From positions 1,054,001-1,118,000 of the forward strand of contig JAOTON010000977.1 of NCBI GenBank assembly GCA_034440635.1: DNA of 64,000 nucleotides. Direction: 5' to 3'. Source of the DNA: Lepas anatifera (Eukaryota; Arthropoda; Thecostraca; Lepadidae). The position numbers and the translations under genes are program-made. Shown one piece after another: positions 1 to 12,700 of this stretch. Under the pieces are notes generated by a model that was given only the letters and a program-made list of their open reading frames with translations, was not told the DNA's origin and did no database searches. Position 1 is the stretch's first letter. Each line of letters begins with the position of its first letter.

Positions 1-1700
1 GCCGCGGTGTCGGCGCAGACATGACTTGCTGGTCTCGCTGCTCCGACCACCACTTTACACTTGCTGTTGCCAAGTTGGCTCGCCTGCACTGGATGGTGTT
101 GCTAAGCCGGGCAGTGGATGCTCGCGAGGGTCCAGTCTTGTCGTGGACGTGACATTTTCTTGGCATTGGAGCGCTGGCCTCAATTTTACAGAGCAATTCT
201 GGAGATTGTCTGGCCTCTTGGAGCTTATATTGAATATTATATTGATATCTTGGTCCCATAGCGTATTTGTTATTTTTCTGGACTTCTTAGTTAGTTACAA
301 AACGTGGAAGAAAATTAGCAAATATGTAATACTTTTGGATCATCGAGACGCCTTTCAAGGTGTCTAAAGAAGAAAAAAACGTTTCCTAAAAATTCGTTAC
401 CAGCTTCCGTCTTTCATAGAACTGATTTCTGAACCATTTGTGACACATGGAGCTTCAAGATAAAGTTGCACCAATGGTGATCAATCAGCACTTACTTTCA
501 TATAAAAAGACCCTGTACATTTGAAAAGCGACTTGTGAGCTAAAGATAAGGCTCTCAGAATATTCTACACGACCTGTGGGTGAAATTTTTTCAAGAAAAA
601 TCTCACATTTTCTGAGAGCAAGTGCCGCCGTTTTCGGAATCCTTTCTGACGTGAAAACCTTCGCTGCAGCGTCACCCGTCCGAATCTGCCGCTTCCCGCG
701 AGCAGGGGCGGTCAGGCCGCATCGCGTCGTCAGCGGCGGGGCGGCAGGCGGTACCGTTACTCGGCCGCGACCCCCGGCGGCGACGCCACGCACCGCCCCA
801 GCCCGCCGTATATGGGTCGCCAGGACATCGCCCTGGGGCAAACTCACACACGGATACTGACGTGCGCACACGACAGCAGGAACCGCTGTTAGATGCACAG
901 GGGAGCATAGACAGTCAGGGCGAATGCTATAGCAAGACGCATATTTCACTCAGGTGGCTGCCAAGGTGTGATATGTCTCTTCATTTGATGTCTCTTCATG
1001 CAGCCCCAGAGAGCTCTGGGGCTGCATGAATCATATGAATCATGAATCATGCATGAATCATACCTTAGCTCTAAGGTATAAGAAATCTGGGAGGCCACCT
1101 AATTGTTTTTTTCTGGTTTTTGACACAGTTTGAAGCGTAGATTCCAAATATTTAATCCGAAATATCCCTGTTTGGCGCCGTTTTTTAATGATCAGTTGTA
1201 CCTATTACAAAAAAAAACTTTTGACCGTAGCAGCTTCCAAAATATCGGACGAAAAAGTATCACATTTGGTCTTTTCTCAATCACCAAAGTGCTCGGAATC
1301 GAACTGTTCGAAGCAACTGTCTAAATTTGCATCGTGTCATCTGTTAATTTGACAAGACTCTGCATTAGTCTTAACACAGGAGCCAATGGCAGATGCCGCG
1401 GACACCCTGCTCTATCCGGAGAAACGCATACGTTGCTACCAAATGTAGCGTCTGTGTGTGTTTTTAATGCGATATATTTGGCCAGATTTAAAAGCAGTAT
1501 ACTTTCTGAATTAAACCGCAGGAAACCTGGCCATTTTTGATAGTGTCAAAATATTTTTTTACAAAACTCAGCTCCGTCAAATTGACTGTAGAAGCATGAT
1601 GTCCAAGAATCCTATGTCAGAGACCGCGGCTATAAGCCGCACGCCGACCGAACTTTCGCTGATCTTTCGCTGATCAGCAGTTGGGTGTGATGCAGGCTTC
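1..1700. other. No gene recognised; one GC-rich patch
   Basis: 640-860 is GC- and CpG-rich and contains CCGTATATGG near 808, so it could be a promoter or an unrecognised exon, but I can support neither. A CAGAGAGCTCTGGGGCTGC-type palindrome lies near 1005-1030. The rest is AT-rich with no coding pattern. Confidence 0.35.
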
Positions 1701-1704
1701 GGGC

Positions 1705-1986
1705 CAGGGGTAAAAAAACCTACCATTTTGGCATTTTGAATGGTGACAGCCCAAGGTGGGAAAGGTGACAAAAATTAGCCGACAATTTTCCTCGAGACCA
1801 ATAACGGACCAAATCTCCGAAATTGGCACCTGTAATTTGAACTCGCCGTGTTTTTCAACAACTAGGATGGTCCAGGAGCATTAATTGGTATTCTACTAAT
1901 GCAAAACGTGCCACATCTTGCAAGCTGGGCACATTTATGGTTCGATATTTTCAATGGTGACACACTGAACACTTTTTTGGCCCCTG
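1705..1986 (+). mobile_element. hAT-like MITE, 282 bp, perfect 8-bp duplication
   Basis: Starts CAGGGGTAAAAAAACC and ends TTTTTTGGCCCCTG. It is flanked by CTTCGGGC at 1697-1704 and 1987-1994. Same family as the copies at 25671 and 30056. Non-coding. Confidence 0.88.
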
Positions 1987-2254
1987 CTTCGGGCCTTTGA
2001 ATGAATGTGACCGAGGTGCAAACCCAGTAGAAGCGTTTCATTCAGTGCACTTCCATATGATGGGCGGTACAGTGAGGTTGTTTTATGAGCGGTTTTAATG
2101 CACGGGCTTGTATGAAATTTTGAACAGCCTGGATATATGTTACGGTTCTGCGAGGTTATCGCCTTGATTTAGATTCTGCTTCTGTAAGTTATTTTCATTT
2201 CGCACATTTGCTACCTTTGTAATTGTTTCGTTTGTTTCGTGACGTTACTTTTAA

Positions 2255-3280
2255 CCTGCGCCCCACCGGGGGTCCGGCGCCACCTTCGCCCCACGGTGGG
2301 CCATCGATGCCCCCTCTAACTCCGAAAATATGGGGGCTAGCTCAAATCTGCAAAGTGCATTAAAAAAAGCTCGCGTGAATTCAGAAAGAAATTACTTCGT
2401 ATTTTTAAGCGTTTAGGTCAATGATTTGACCTCCACAGGTCAAGTTAGGTCACGATAGGCTATTTTCACTCAAATATGCAATGCTTAAGAAAACTGGGCA
2501 TAACTCTTATGCCATTAGAGCTATTGAGGTCTGGTAAAATAAATTTGATTGGTAAAGGCCAAATCTTTTTCTGCATGTGGAACGCAATGATCTCCCGCCA
2601 GTGGCTTGACCTCCAGAAGTCACCTCGTGACCTAGTATGACTTGAGGTAGGTCATTAAAGGTCACAAAGTGACTTTGTTGTATATCAAATGAACGCCAGT
2701 GACGAGACATACACAATGATTTTTAATTCAGCGCTCTAGCTCAGTTAGGTCAAAAGTTATTGTCAAAATACTGTTTTTTACCCCTGGTGACCTTGGATGA
2801 CCTTGGAGAGGTCAAAGGGCAAATATGGCTCCTGGAATCCGTGGAAGTGTGTCCAAGAACGCTTTTCTGACGAAGCCGAGCATTTTTAATGTTTTTTGTG
2901 ACTTTTAGATTATAAGACAGCTTTTCCCCATGCTTTTTCAATGGGAGAGGTCACCTCGTGACCTGACCTCAGCTCACGAAATCGAAAAATCCCAGATATA
3001 CACCTTGTAGACCCTGGAGGGGTCACAAAGGGTAGAAAGTTTCAAATTGATCGACAAGGAAATGTAGCTTTTATAAAGCTCAAAAGTTGAAGTGAGGTGA
3101 CCTTGGTTGACCTCGCCTGGTGACCTGACCTTGGGTGACCCAGGGTAAAAAATTTCAGGGATGGTGGGAAAATGATGCGGTGAGAGATAGAGTCCTCAAC
3201 CGTGGTGCTGCGTCTCGTCGTTTTTCTGCTATCCCGAAAAACCTTAGTGGAGGCCATCCATGCCCCCGGTGCGGCGAGGG
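2255..3280 (+). mobile_element. piggyBac-like MITE flanked by TTAA (copy 1)
   Basis: About 1.03 kb, bounded by TTAA at 2251-2254 and 3281-3284. It begins CC(T)GCGCCCCACCGGG and ends GGTGCGGCGAGGG, imperfect inverted ends. It has no coding capacity. The interior is full of AGGTCA/TGACCT words. The ends CCC..GGG and the TTAA target are what piggyBac-type elements show. Confidence 0.8.
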
Positions 3281-3299
3281 TTAAGGCATTCCCCTACTG

Positions 3300-4980
3300 G
3301 TGAACCATGCCCAAAATGTGCAGGTTTAGTCGCTCTCGCATTGACATGTACATCCTCCAAGTTGCGCAAAATAACAACAGAATTTTTGGTTCGCCCGGCC
3401 CGGCCCGGTCCCAAGCCGGTAACGGGTACAGGCTTTGGTCCAGGATCCCTGAACTGAAGCCAGTGAATCGCCGAAAAGGACGGCTTGGACCAACAGTCCT
3501 GTTCATAAAAATACGTGTACTTGGAGACTCTCGGAAAATATCCAGCACAACATGGAGTAAAACTAACTGCGTAGATTATGAAAAGCACACGTATGGGCAT
3601 TTGGAGTGAAAGGCTTGGCAGTGAGGGCTCTTTGTTCGGATTGATACATGAATGCGTCCCCGTTACCGACTGGAAGCGTAGATTTTTGCAAATTTCACCG
3701 CTAGAATTTCGTGTCGAACCTCTTTCGGGAGACATCAAATTTCATGCAAAAAATGTAAAAGAATAGGCTCTGGATGTTTGCCAAAATACAGAAAAGCGCA
3801 ACGGAAAATTTCAAATTGCAGATAACGGCGCCAAACCAGGATTTTGCAGATTATTTATTTGGAGTCCGCGCATGAAACTGTATCAGAAACAAGACAAAAA
3901 CCCAATTAGGTAGTCATGGTCATGGTCATGGTAACTGGTCATGCTGTAGGGGAATCAGTCGATTAACCTATCTACGCAGATTCTGTAGTTTCATTGACGC
4001 CTACTTTTTGATGCATGTTTGGACGTAAGTCTGACTTGTGTTTTGCCCTCGGTATTTTCCGAACTTCCTCGTTTTTGTGTGCCAGGGTTCAAGAACCTAT
4101 GATGGCTAATCGGCTCTAAAATCTCTGATGTCCAAGTCCCACGCTCCGTCCAAACAAGCTGACGAACTGCTCGCGCAGGCACGTCAAGCTTCTCAGATAT
4201 GCACAAGTAACAAATCTAGAAATTTAGAAAGCCTTTCGTCAAAGTGATGGAGCCAGCTTTATCTTGGCGCTGGACAAGTGCTCTGGCATTGTAAACGCCA
4301 AGTTTCCGGCCGGCGGAAGATCCCGGCCACTCAAGAATAGTGTTTGACGGCGCGATAAGAGGAAAGCCAAATGCCGTGGCCTGAATCTCTGGGAGAAATG
4401 CTGTACCCACCGAGAAGCGGTCACCATTCCAACTACAGACCCTGTGAACCGTGACCGCGTATTCAGTGATACGACTGATAGTGGGGGTGAGATCATCAGC
4501 AGAGGATCTGCTGAAGGGACAGCCGCCCTCGCACTCTGTATCTCTGGTCACTGCTCAATACTTCTGAACAAAATGTATACCCATGAGCTCTGGAGCAAAA
4601 TAACTAAGACAAATCCGTCTCGCTTTGACCCCGCCTCACAGCATACTAACATGGTTCGCTGAGCTGTGTGGTGTATAGTCGAAATAAAAATGTCTTGCTT
4701 ACACTCTGATGATGATGATTCCTGTGAATCACTATCCATCCATCTCTTTTCTAAAGCATGTTTTTGGCCGTTCAGCCTTAAAACTGCTACAATCGCATGT
4801 GAAAAAGCCAAGTGCTTTAAACTACCACCAATTTTCTCCATGTGATTATTTACAACCATCATGATCAATGGCAACCAGAGCGGCTAAATTGAACATTGAC
4901 TAGCAACATGCTATTGCCGCAAAGTCCGGTAAACTCGACTACATAATTCTGTCCCAGAAAGTCGGGCAGCGAGGGATGAG
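3300..4980. other. No gene recognised
   Basis: Intergenic or P4HA 5' intron. Open frames here are short, have no family resemblance and no exon-like composition. The tandem CATGGTCATGGTCATGGT near 3913 is the only structure I noted. Confidence 0.4.
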
Positions 4981-4989
4981 TACCTGGTC

Positions 4990-5275
4990 ATTAAGTCTGC
5001 ATAATTTATTGAATTGCGGGAGCATGCGCCCAGTAGTCGACGTAGGTCGGCTGGCAGCTGACTGATGAGAGGATGACCTGAGCGGGGGGCCGTCCCGTGC
5101 TTTGTGGGATGTTAAACTTTGGCTTCTAAATTAACCCTTCATTGTGAGAGTTGCTCGTTCGGGTGGTTAGGTCGGGGTCTCCGTGACAAGTCCATTGATG
5201 ACTTTAGTGAGACTCTGACTCCAACAGCCGTACTGGAAACAACTTGGACAAAAGTTATACAAAAAATATGCGGTC
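4990..5275 (+). repeat. Dispersed repeat, copy 1
   Basis: Shares GTAGGTCGGCTGG, TGACAAGTCCATTGATGACT and TTAGTGAGACTC in order with 17560-17768. No coding sense. Class unknown. Confidence 0.6.
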
Positions 5276-5439
5276 ACAAGACGAAACAGGGCATAACATC
5301 CGCTCTGGAGCGGGGTCTGACACTAACGCACACCGAAGGGGGAGATCCTGATAGCCCCCTGAGATCTAAAAAAGTAAGAGGCTTAGAAAAATACAGGCTG
5401 GTGGGTGGGTGCAGGCTATAGTAATCTACAATTATAACC

Positions 5440-5900
5440 AATTTTCACTGACCTAGGTCAATATCTTCAAGGTCAAATGGGGTCATAAAGATAAAATATT
5501 TGCCAAGTTGGAGACACATCGTTAAATTCTGTGATTAAGCCCAAAAAGTTCGGAATGTACTAAAACGGACCAAGATCATAGCGAGAAGGTCCCACAATTA
5601 TTTTCAAGAGTTTCGGGTTATGGTCATCCAAGATCATTATTAGAATTACAGCATGATTAGCACAATAGCAACCGTTGGGCGGGAAATGAGGATTGATCTT
5701 AACCCAGATCTGTGACCTTGGGCTCTGTATTGAGTGATCTTAACAACGAGGTCATAACATAATATACGTCATGCTGGGTAACGCCGTTTGACCGGAATTA
5801 CTGGAGCCATTGACCTTTCAAATTCTCGTATGACTTCGATATGTGACTTTTTACCTTGGCTTGACCTTCATATGGGGTAACCTTGACATAGGTATGTTCG
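5440..5900 (+). repeat. Unclassified dispersed repeat rich in AGGTCA words (copy 1)
   Basis: Shares ordered blocks (GGTCAATATCTTCAAGGTCA, GGGCGGGAAATG, CATAATATACGT) with 36490-37000 in the opposite orientation. Ends approximate; no target duplication seen. Confidence 0.6.
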
Positions 5901-5931
5901 CGTTTATATGGCATTATAACGTTATATGTTA

Positions 5932-5955
5932 TTTCATTTCATTTCATTTCATTTA
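5932..5955 (+). repeat. (ATTTC)n microsatellite
   Basis: Four to five ATTTC units, next to the end of the dispersed repeat at 5440-5900. Confidence 0.85.
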
Positions 5956-6576
5956 TTCAGGCTTATCAGCAACAGGTATGTGAAACCCAATTACAGCTGA
6001 AGTCAAGCAATAAAATAGCACACCAATGAATATTTACAATGCAACCGTGTAACAATGTAATGCAACCTATTCCTGCAACAGTAATATAAAACACTCGATA
6101 TAAAATATACACGAAGCTATGAATATGAAGCAAATGAAAATACATCAGAAACACTGCAATACATTAAGACATGAAAAACGGCATAAAATACGATAAGAAG
6201 CCTAAAATGGATGAGCTTTAACATATTTCCTCACCCTGGCTCTAAAACTACTAAAGGTCGAAGCGTAGGGTCTGCCTCGGGACAGCGTCCAAGATGGCCA
6301 TTAAAGCAATCGCTGCCCTGCGAAATAAGCCTCTTTTGATGGTCTCCACACGGGCGGAAACATGTAAAGGTGGCTTTGCATCCCCTGGTTCGCCGCTATT
6401 GTAAAATTATTATTGTAAAATTAATTTTGATTGAGTTTTATGTTAATCACGGCGTGTACACAATAGCATATTGCCACCCAGACATGGCTGTGCCGTTGCT
6501 TCCTCACAAGCTCCTAACGACAACTCAACAATTGTCAGCCGGCGCTCGTCGTTACTGACTCGTGCCTTTTTGACAG

Positions 6577-6716
6577 TTACGTGACGTCGTTCCGCGAGAT
6601 GACGTCGTCGGCGTCGATACACCACCCTGTGGACGCCTACTTGCTGATGCGGCGGCTGACCGTCGACTGGGAGCTGGTGGAGGACGACCTCAACCGGCAC
6701 GTCAACACCACTCAGG
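6577..6716 (+). CDS. P4HA: P4HA exon, N-terminal domain
   Basis: Follows acceptor TTTTTGACAG and ends before GTGAG. It reads (x)YVTSFREMTSSAS, then HHPVDAYLLMRRL and DWELVEDDLNRHV, which matches the family pattern N-P-V-x-A-[FY]-x-L-[MI]-[KR]-R-L. It enters with the last base of a split codon and leaves in phase 1. The exon for the signal peptide and first helices should precede it. I did not find it in 1-6576, so it is either upstream of the window or in a stretch I could not recognise. Confidence 0.88.
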
Positions 6717-9700
6717 GTGAGAGGAGGAGGGCGTGCCTTCACACGGCATCTGCAGCCAGAGGTGAAGCGACCAGTTAGCTATAACATGGCTGCTGTGCGA
6801 ATCATCACGGCGGGTTGTGCTCTTTGTTTTCTGGCAGGTACGCGGATGGAGAATATCTACACTGAGCGAGAAACACACGGCGCGAAGTGTTACGCGCACA
6901 AAGTACATCAATGTTGCATAGTTTTGGCCTAACGCGCAGTTCACGCGGACCCGAATAGTGCGGCTCGGTCCGGCCGCTGAAATTTAACCTAACTATCTGA
7001 TGTACACAAACACACCGTGCAGTTCCTACATGACAGAGCAATCCCACTAACGATACAGTGTCGTATAATGTTGAACTTCCCCCTGTGTGTGGTTGGAATA
7101 ACTCCGGCGGCCTCGCACGGCTGACCGCACCTCCAGCCGGCGCCGCCGGGCCGTGTCCGCCTATCAGCGAGCTTTGACGTAACGGAAACAGGGCCGGGCC
7201 GGAGCCGGCCGGCGTTCACCCCGTTCGGTGGTTCCTGGTGTCAAAGGCCAGTGGGTGGCGGCCCACAGGAGCCGGATCCTGGTACTGGAGCCGAGCCCAG
7301 TCAGCGGCGGTAGAGCTCTAGCTCTAGAAGATGTGCCAGATGTGGTACTATAACCGACAAAGACAAAACGAGCTAGCATCGCCTAGTCGTCCAGTACAAT
7401 TTGAGTGAATCTTTGCCAGCCATACAGCTTTCGGCTCTTTTAGGAAGGGCTGGAAAGTAACCTTTTTTAATATTCAAACCGTTGTAATCCATGAGGCGTG
7501 GTTGAAATGATCCACAAGGCGTGATTCAAATACGCAGTACCATGAGTAAGTACATATATAAATACCAAAATGTATAGCTAATTGATGCTTTTAACATGCA
7601 CCGGTACGGGATATGTATGTACATACATACATACTTATCCACCTCTATGTCTTTTTTCGCAGGCAGCCAAAAAGGCAGCCCGCAGCACTGCCATACCTGG
7701 TTTACTAGTTGTCTTCCTGTAACCGACAGCATTTTAGGTCCAGGCCCTGTCAGGTCAGGTAGGTTTCCCAGGTAAACTAATATGAAAAGTGTTAAGGGCT
7801 GCAGCAGCAAGAGCAGACACAACTTCTCGATCTGGAATTCACATTGCATAATTGGGTGGCTGAGAACAATAATTGGTGGTAGCAGGATCTTTATATAGAT
7901 AACCTGGTATCAGGTCAAGGTCAGGTCCTCTAACCTCTTCCCTCCCTGTTGGAAATGCATGGAATTGGTTTAAGTTCAATAGCTTCTCAGAAAATTGCGA
8001 TGGATCGTTTCTTTTGACGTCATCATGTTAGGCTTGCCACTGCAACTGAAATAATTTTCAGTGCGGCCTGTGAGGATTTGACTTGACATTAGGTCAGGTC
8101 GGGTCCATTTTAGGACTTGACCTGAAAAGGTCATAAGATGCATTGTTCCATCGGGATTGACGAGAGGATTCCAATGGTCTCTCTCTCTCTCTCTCGTGTA
8201 AAGGAGGCCAAAAACGTGTACGTGCCCAATTTTTGCGGATCTTCAGTGTGTTGGTGCACCCTTCTCACGCCCTCCAAGCTTGATTGTCCGGAAGTATTAC
8301 TTTTCAGAAGAATGGGACTCTACACAGAAGATGTGATAACAATTAGGATAAATTCTTCCTGCATTCTGAAAGTGTCTGTGTAAGGCGTTTCCATTCACCA
8401 TATGAATAGCCTAAACATTCGATCGAAATTCCGTTTCCCCTAGTATCCGACATTTTCCATCATACTGTTAGAGCGAACAATAACTACCGTTCATTTCAGC
8501 CGCGTGGTGAGCGTAGCCTCAGTTCGTGGACAATGACACGGAGGATTACCAAATTCTACCCAAATTCATGGCGAACGCAGATACCTTACCACACAATGCC
8601 GCTCCCATACCTACCAATCATTTCAAGCGCACGTATGACTTCACAGGACCAGTTGAAGGCCTCGGTTGAAAGCCTGGTGGCCCGCGGCAGGGTCCGCAGT
8701 GTGGCGTACCCGGTAATTGTGCATTGTTTGGAAATCACCAATTAGGCATTAACCTGGTCTCTCAGCGTATCTCATTAACAACGCCTTGGGACACGCTTAA
8801 TTGTCTTTATAATCCAGCACTTTTCTTGGGAGAAGGAATGTGGCAAGGTTTGTTGTTTTTCGCAGTAGGTATATTTAGTGAGTAGTTTGATTGTGTCAGG
8901 ACTAACTGACGGTGAGGTAATTTTCGTCACTATACTTTGGTCCGTCACTGTATTTTGGAGTGCCTGGGCTCTCCAAAATACGAACCTTTGGCCCTTGTCT
9001 GAAAATACGAGCCCTTGGGCTAGGCTCGTATTTTTCAACCTGTTGTGAATCAGAGATGGCATGCGTTAAGCTATGAAATGGTTTTTCGTAGCCGTAGCTC
9101 GACAAATATAACGCAGCGTAGCCAGTGACGTTGGCACGGAATTTTACTGGGGAGACAAACTCTGGAGTGATGATGACGGGAGGGAGAGGGGGGGTGGGAG
9201 GCAAATTATGATAATGTGGGCAGCATATGAAACAGTAACGACAATGTACTTCATCAGGACATTTATGTAGGTTCACACCGGCAACAGAGAAAATACAAAA
9301 TAAAATGATGTTCAAAATTTGGGCGACGTTCCCCTGATTCGCGAGTAGGGGAAACGTCCCTCCCGTCTCCGACGCCCATAAGCGTAGTTGAGAGCTGTGC
9401 GTAATGTAAGCACTACGCCTATTTGGTTTATATCGTAACGTACTATGGAAATAACGCAAGGCGATCCGCTTTCCTTAACCCTTGCCCCGGTGGCGGGTAG
9501 GAGCCACCTTCGCCCTGGTGGGGGCTAAAAAGACACCCCCACGGTCTCAAAAACTAAGAGAGCTAGAAAAAACACAAAACAGCAATCGAAAGCTCTTCGA
9601 AAATGATATCGAAAATACTTCAGTCATTTTTCTCTTCAGGTCAATATCAAGGTCACCAGATGTCAAAATAGGTCAAAATCGCTAATATGAGGTGTAGGTA

Positions 9701-12700
9701 CTAAGAAAACCTCATATATCTCAGAAACTATGATAGCTAGATACATTTTTCCAACACTATTCCAAAGCTCTTGAGTTGCTCTTTCATTGCAGTGGCATTC
9801 ATTTTCGTGTTAGGTCAAAGCCTAGGGAGCTACAGGTCACTGAATATTGGAAATGTTCTTGCGAATGTCCATAGCCACCCATGCATAAGGGCGTTTCCTT
9901 TTTCGCTATTTAATTCAAAACCATGAAGATACAGCTATAGTTGATGCACCATTGCAATCTTCTCGTCAATACGAATCGAATGATATATAATATTGCTATG
10001 CCAGATCAAATTTGAACATTTGACCTGACCCAGGTCGACGGTCTGACCCAACTTGACCTGGAATAGTCATGATGTATATCATTTGACTTGCAGTGACTAT
10101 ACAAACACTTCGGTGATAAAATAAAAGTTCAATCTTTGTTTATTCAAAATTTATAGAGTAAAACACCAAAACATGCATATTTGACCTAAGGTGACCTCTC
10201 AAAGGTCACAAACCAAATCTTTTGGCATCAACTTCAAAAATGAGGTAAGAGCAAGTCGTAACCGATGTTTGAAATTGATTCCGTCCATACTTACTGAGAA
10301 AAGCTCATTTCGTGATTTTCCCCATGTATTGACAATGGGGAGGTCATGCTATGTACATGACCTTAGGTCACCACTATAAAAATCCCAGAACACATGTTGT
10401 AGCTCCTGGTGAGTCCAATATGTGGTATGAGTTTCAACTTGATTAATCAACCCGCCTTTTAGTTATGCAGTCCTAAGCATTTTTTGAGGTGGGGTCACTT
10501 CACCTGGCCTGGTGACCTGACCTGATATGACCTTGAGCTAAAATTTTCAGGAAAGATGTAAAAATGAGGACGGAACAGCTAGACCAGGTTTGGCGGCGCT
10601 GCGCGTCGCCGTTTCTTGGTCACTTTGAAAAAAACCCGAGGGGAGGTCTAAAAAGACCCCCACCCGGGCGAAGGTTAAGCAGGACTGTGATAAAAATCGT
10701 GACCGTACAAGCAGTAGCCCTCCTTTCACGGAAAGCAGATATTTGATTTTTGTCATAACGTTCTTACAAGATGAGTTATTTCGAGTAAATCACACAGACT
10801 TTGCCATCTATCGGTATTCACATCTGGCACATTTCGAGGACTGTGTAACGATGTCTGTTGTCATTCATTTTATTTTCAATTTATCTTACTAATTCCAATC
10901 CCAACAGGCACACTTGCCCAATTATGAGGAGTATTAGCGTGGGTGTTTGAGGATCTTCTCCACCGGGTCAGATTGGGGATGGAAGGCAGCTTCCCACCGT
11001 GTAAATTGAACCCAGGTTAGCCCATGTTGTCCGATCTGAAAACAGGCAATGAAGTCACTAGGCTCCCTGGCCCCCGTGTTTTCGCCCCCGTTCAAAGCGC
11101 TTCTGAACTTGATGCGCACTTAAATATCGCAAATCGGTAATTAATTGCAAGTGGCGGCCGGCGACGCCGGCGGCTGAGAGAGCTTTCACACTTACGCCCT
11201 GCTCCTGCGAGAAGGCGCGAGACGGGTAAATACATTGTATTCGGAAGTTGCGATCTGCTGAACAATACGTTCTTTTGCACCATTCCTGAGTAGATATTAA
11301 GTGTAATAAAATCCTCAAAACCATTGGACCAGCGACGATTTCTCCCGCTTCTTTATACGTGCAAATTTATCCTTGAGTGCTATTAACGCGGTCCATTGTG
11401 CAAACACCTATCCTATACGCCTGTGTACCTATTATACTTACAATGAATGCATCTCACACATATTCCTCGCCCTTAGTCCATCTACGAACCACCAACAACC
11501 TCCTCACCGAATTATAACACCTAGGTATTATTATTCACCACGTTACCCCTCCCTACCGACGCTAGAACTCAATATCGGCGCCCTGCAGCCGTGGCCTCTC
11601 ACCTTTGTGCCTCGCAGGCATGTAGCTGAACTAGCTGGATGCCGGCCGCTGATTGGTGGAGGCGCGTTCACGTGCCTTGCGATAAACTCAGCGGAAATGT
11701 TTCGATGGAAATGGTAGTGTCGCAAGATATGTACTTGACCATGTGTCTAGGATGTTATTTGCAGACATTATTTGACATACTGTTGCTTTATGGGCTCGAT
11801 TGTCTTTTAATATTCTAGCCCGCTCTCCACCATAGCCGAAACAGTTGTTGAGCTCGTTTTTCGAGCCAGGAGCATCGTTGAGCGTATACTAACTGCAGAA
11901 GAGCGGAGCAAATATCGACGGTAACCGATGGGGCAAGGAGGGCGGGCGTTAAATACAATGCCAATAACTATCTAGTAACACTAGGGAAGTACTGCCGAAA
12001 AGCGTGTCCAAAAAGGCAGCGCGTGGCGCCTTGTTCCGGGCCCAACGGATATGATAAAGGCATGAGTCAATCGGAAACTCGGGAACCAAATATTTGTCGA
12101 AGTTTTAGGGCGCTTCACCTTACAGAGGCTATATTGAGTAGCTCAAATCTTGGGGGAGCATCTCTCCTGTTCTCGCAACTATAGAATGCATCACAATATG
12201 TAATATGCTTATTCAGCATGTTTTGAACAAATCCACAAAAAATGTGTTCCTAGCTGTAATGGTTTCCTACTGAGAAGCGTAATTGTCAGACCTGTCGAGG
12301 AAACTCATTTCAGGAATTTGCGTTCAATAAGGGTTTTCAGGCCAATTAAACCTGTAAAAATTGCACGGGATGGAAAGTGGGACTCAAAGCGTGAAAAAGG
12401 ATAGAATGGGATGACATGCGGTGACATTTCCAGGTTTATTAAGGTCGGGACGGGCTCTTTTAAAAAAATGTGGGAAAATAAGACGTCAAAATGCTCCGAA
12501 ATAAGCTTAGAAAATAAATTAGCACTCCCCCAGTGGCGGATCCAGGAATGTATTTGGGGGAGGGGCCTCGAGCCTCACCCGCCAGTACCTGGGGCAGCGC
12601 CTCGCCTATGTATTTACTAAAGCGGCTCGGACATTTTGGGGGACTTGAGCTCCCTAGCCCCCTGGGTCCGCCATTGAGCGCCAACTTTAAACTGTGGAGC

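Larger units (their letters stand above)
6717..9478. other. P4HA intron, part; CpG-rich patch
   Basis: 7080-7330 is GC-rich (CCGGCGGCC, GCCGGCGCCGCCGG) without a coding pattern I recognise. The remainder has only microsatellites and scattered AGGTCA words (for example GGTCAGGTCGGGTCC near 8095). Confidence 0.4.

Noticed and set aside
3244..3738. 164-codon minus-strand frame
   Set aside because: No recognisable domain, AT-rich codon use, and partly overlaps the end of a TTAA element.
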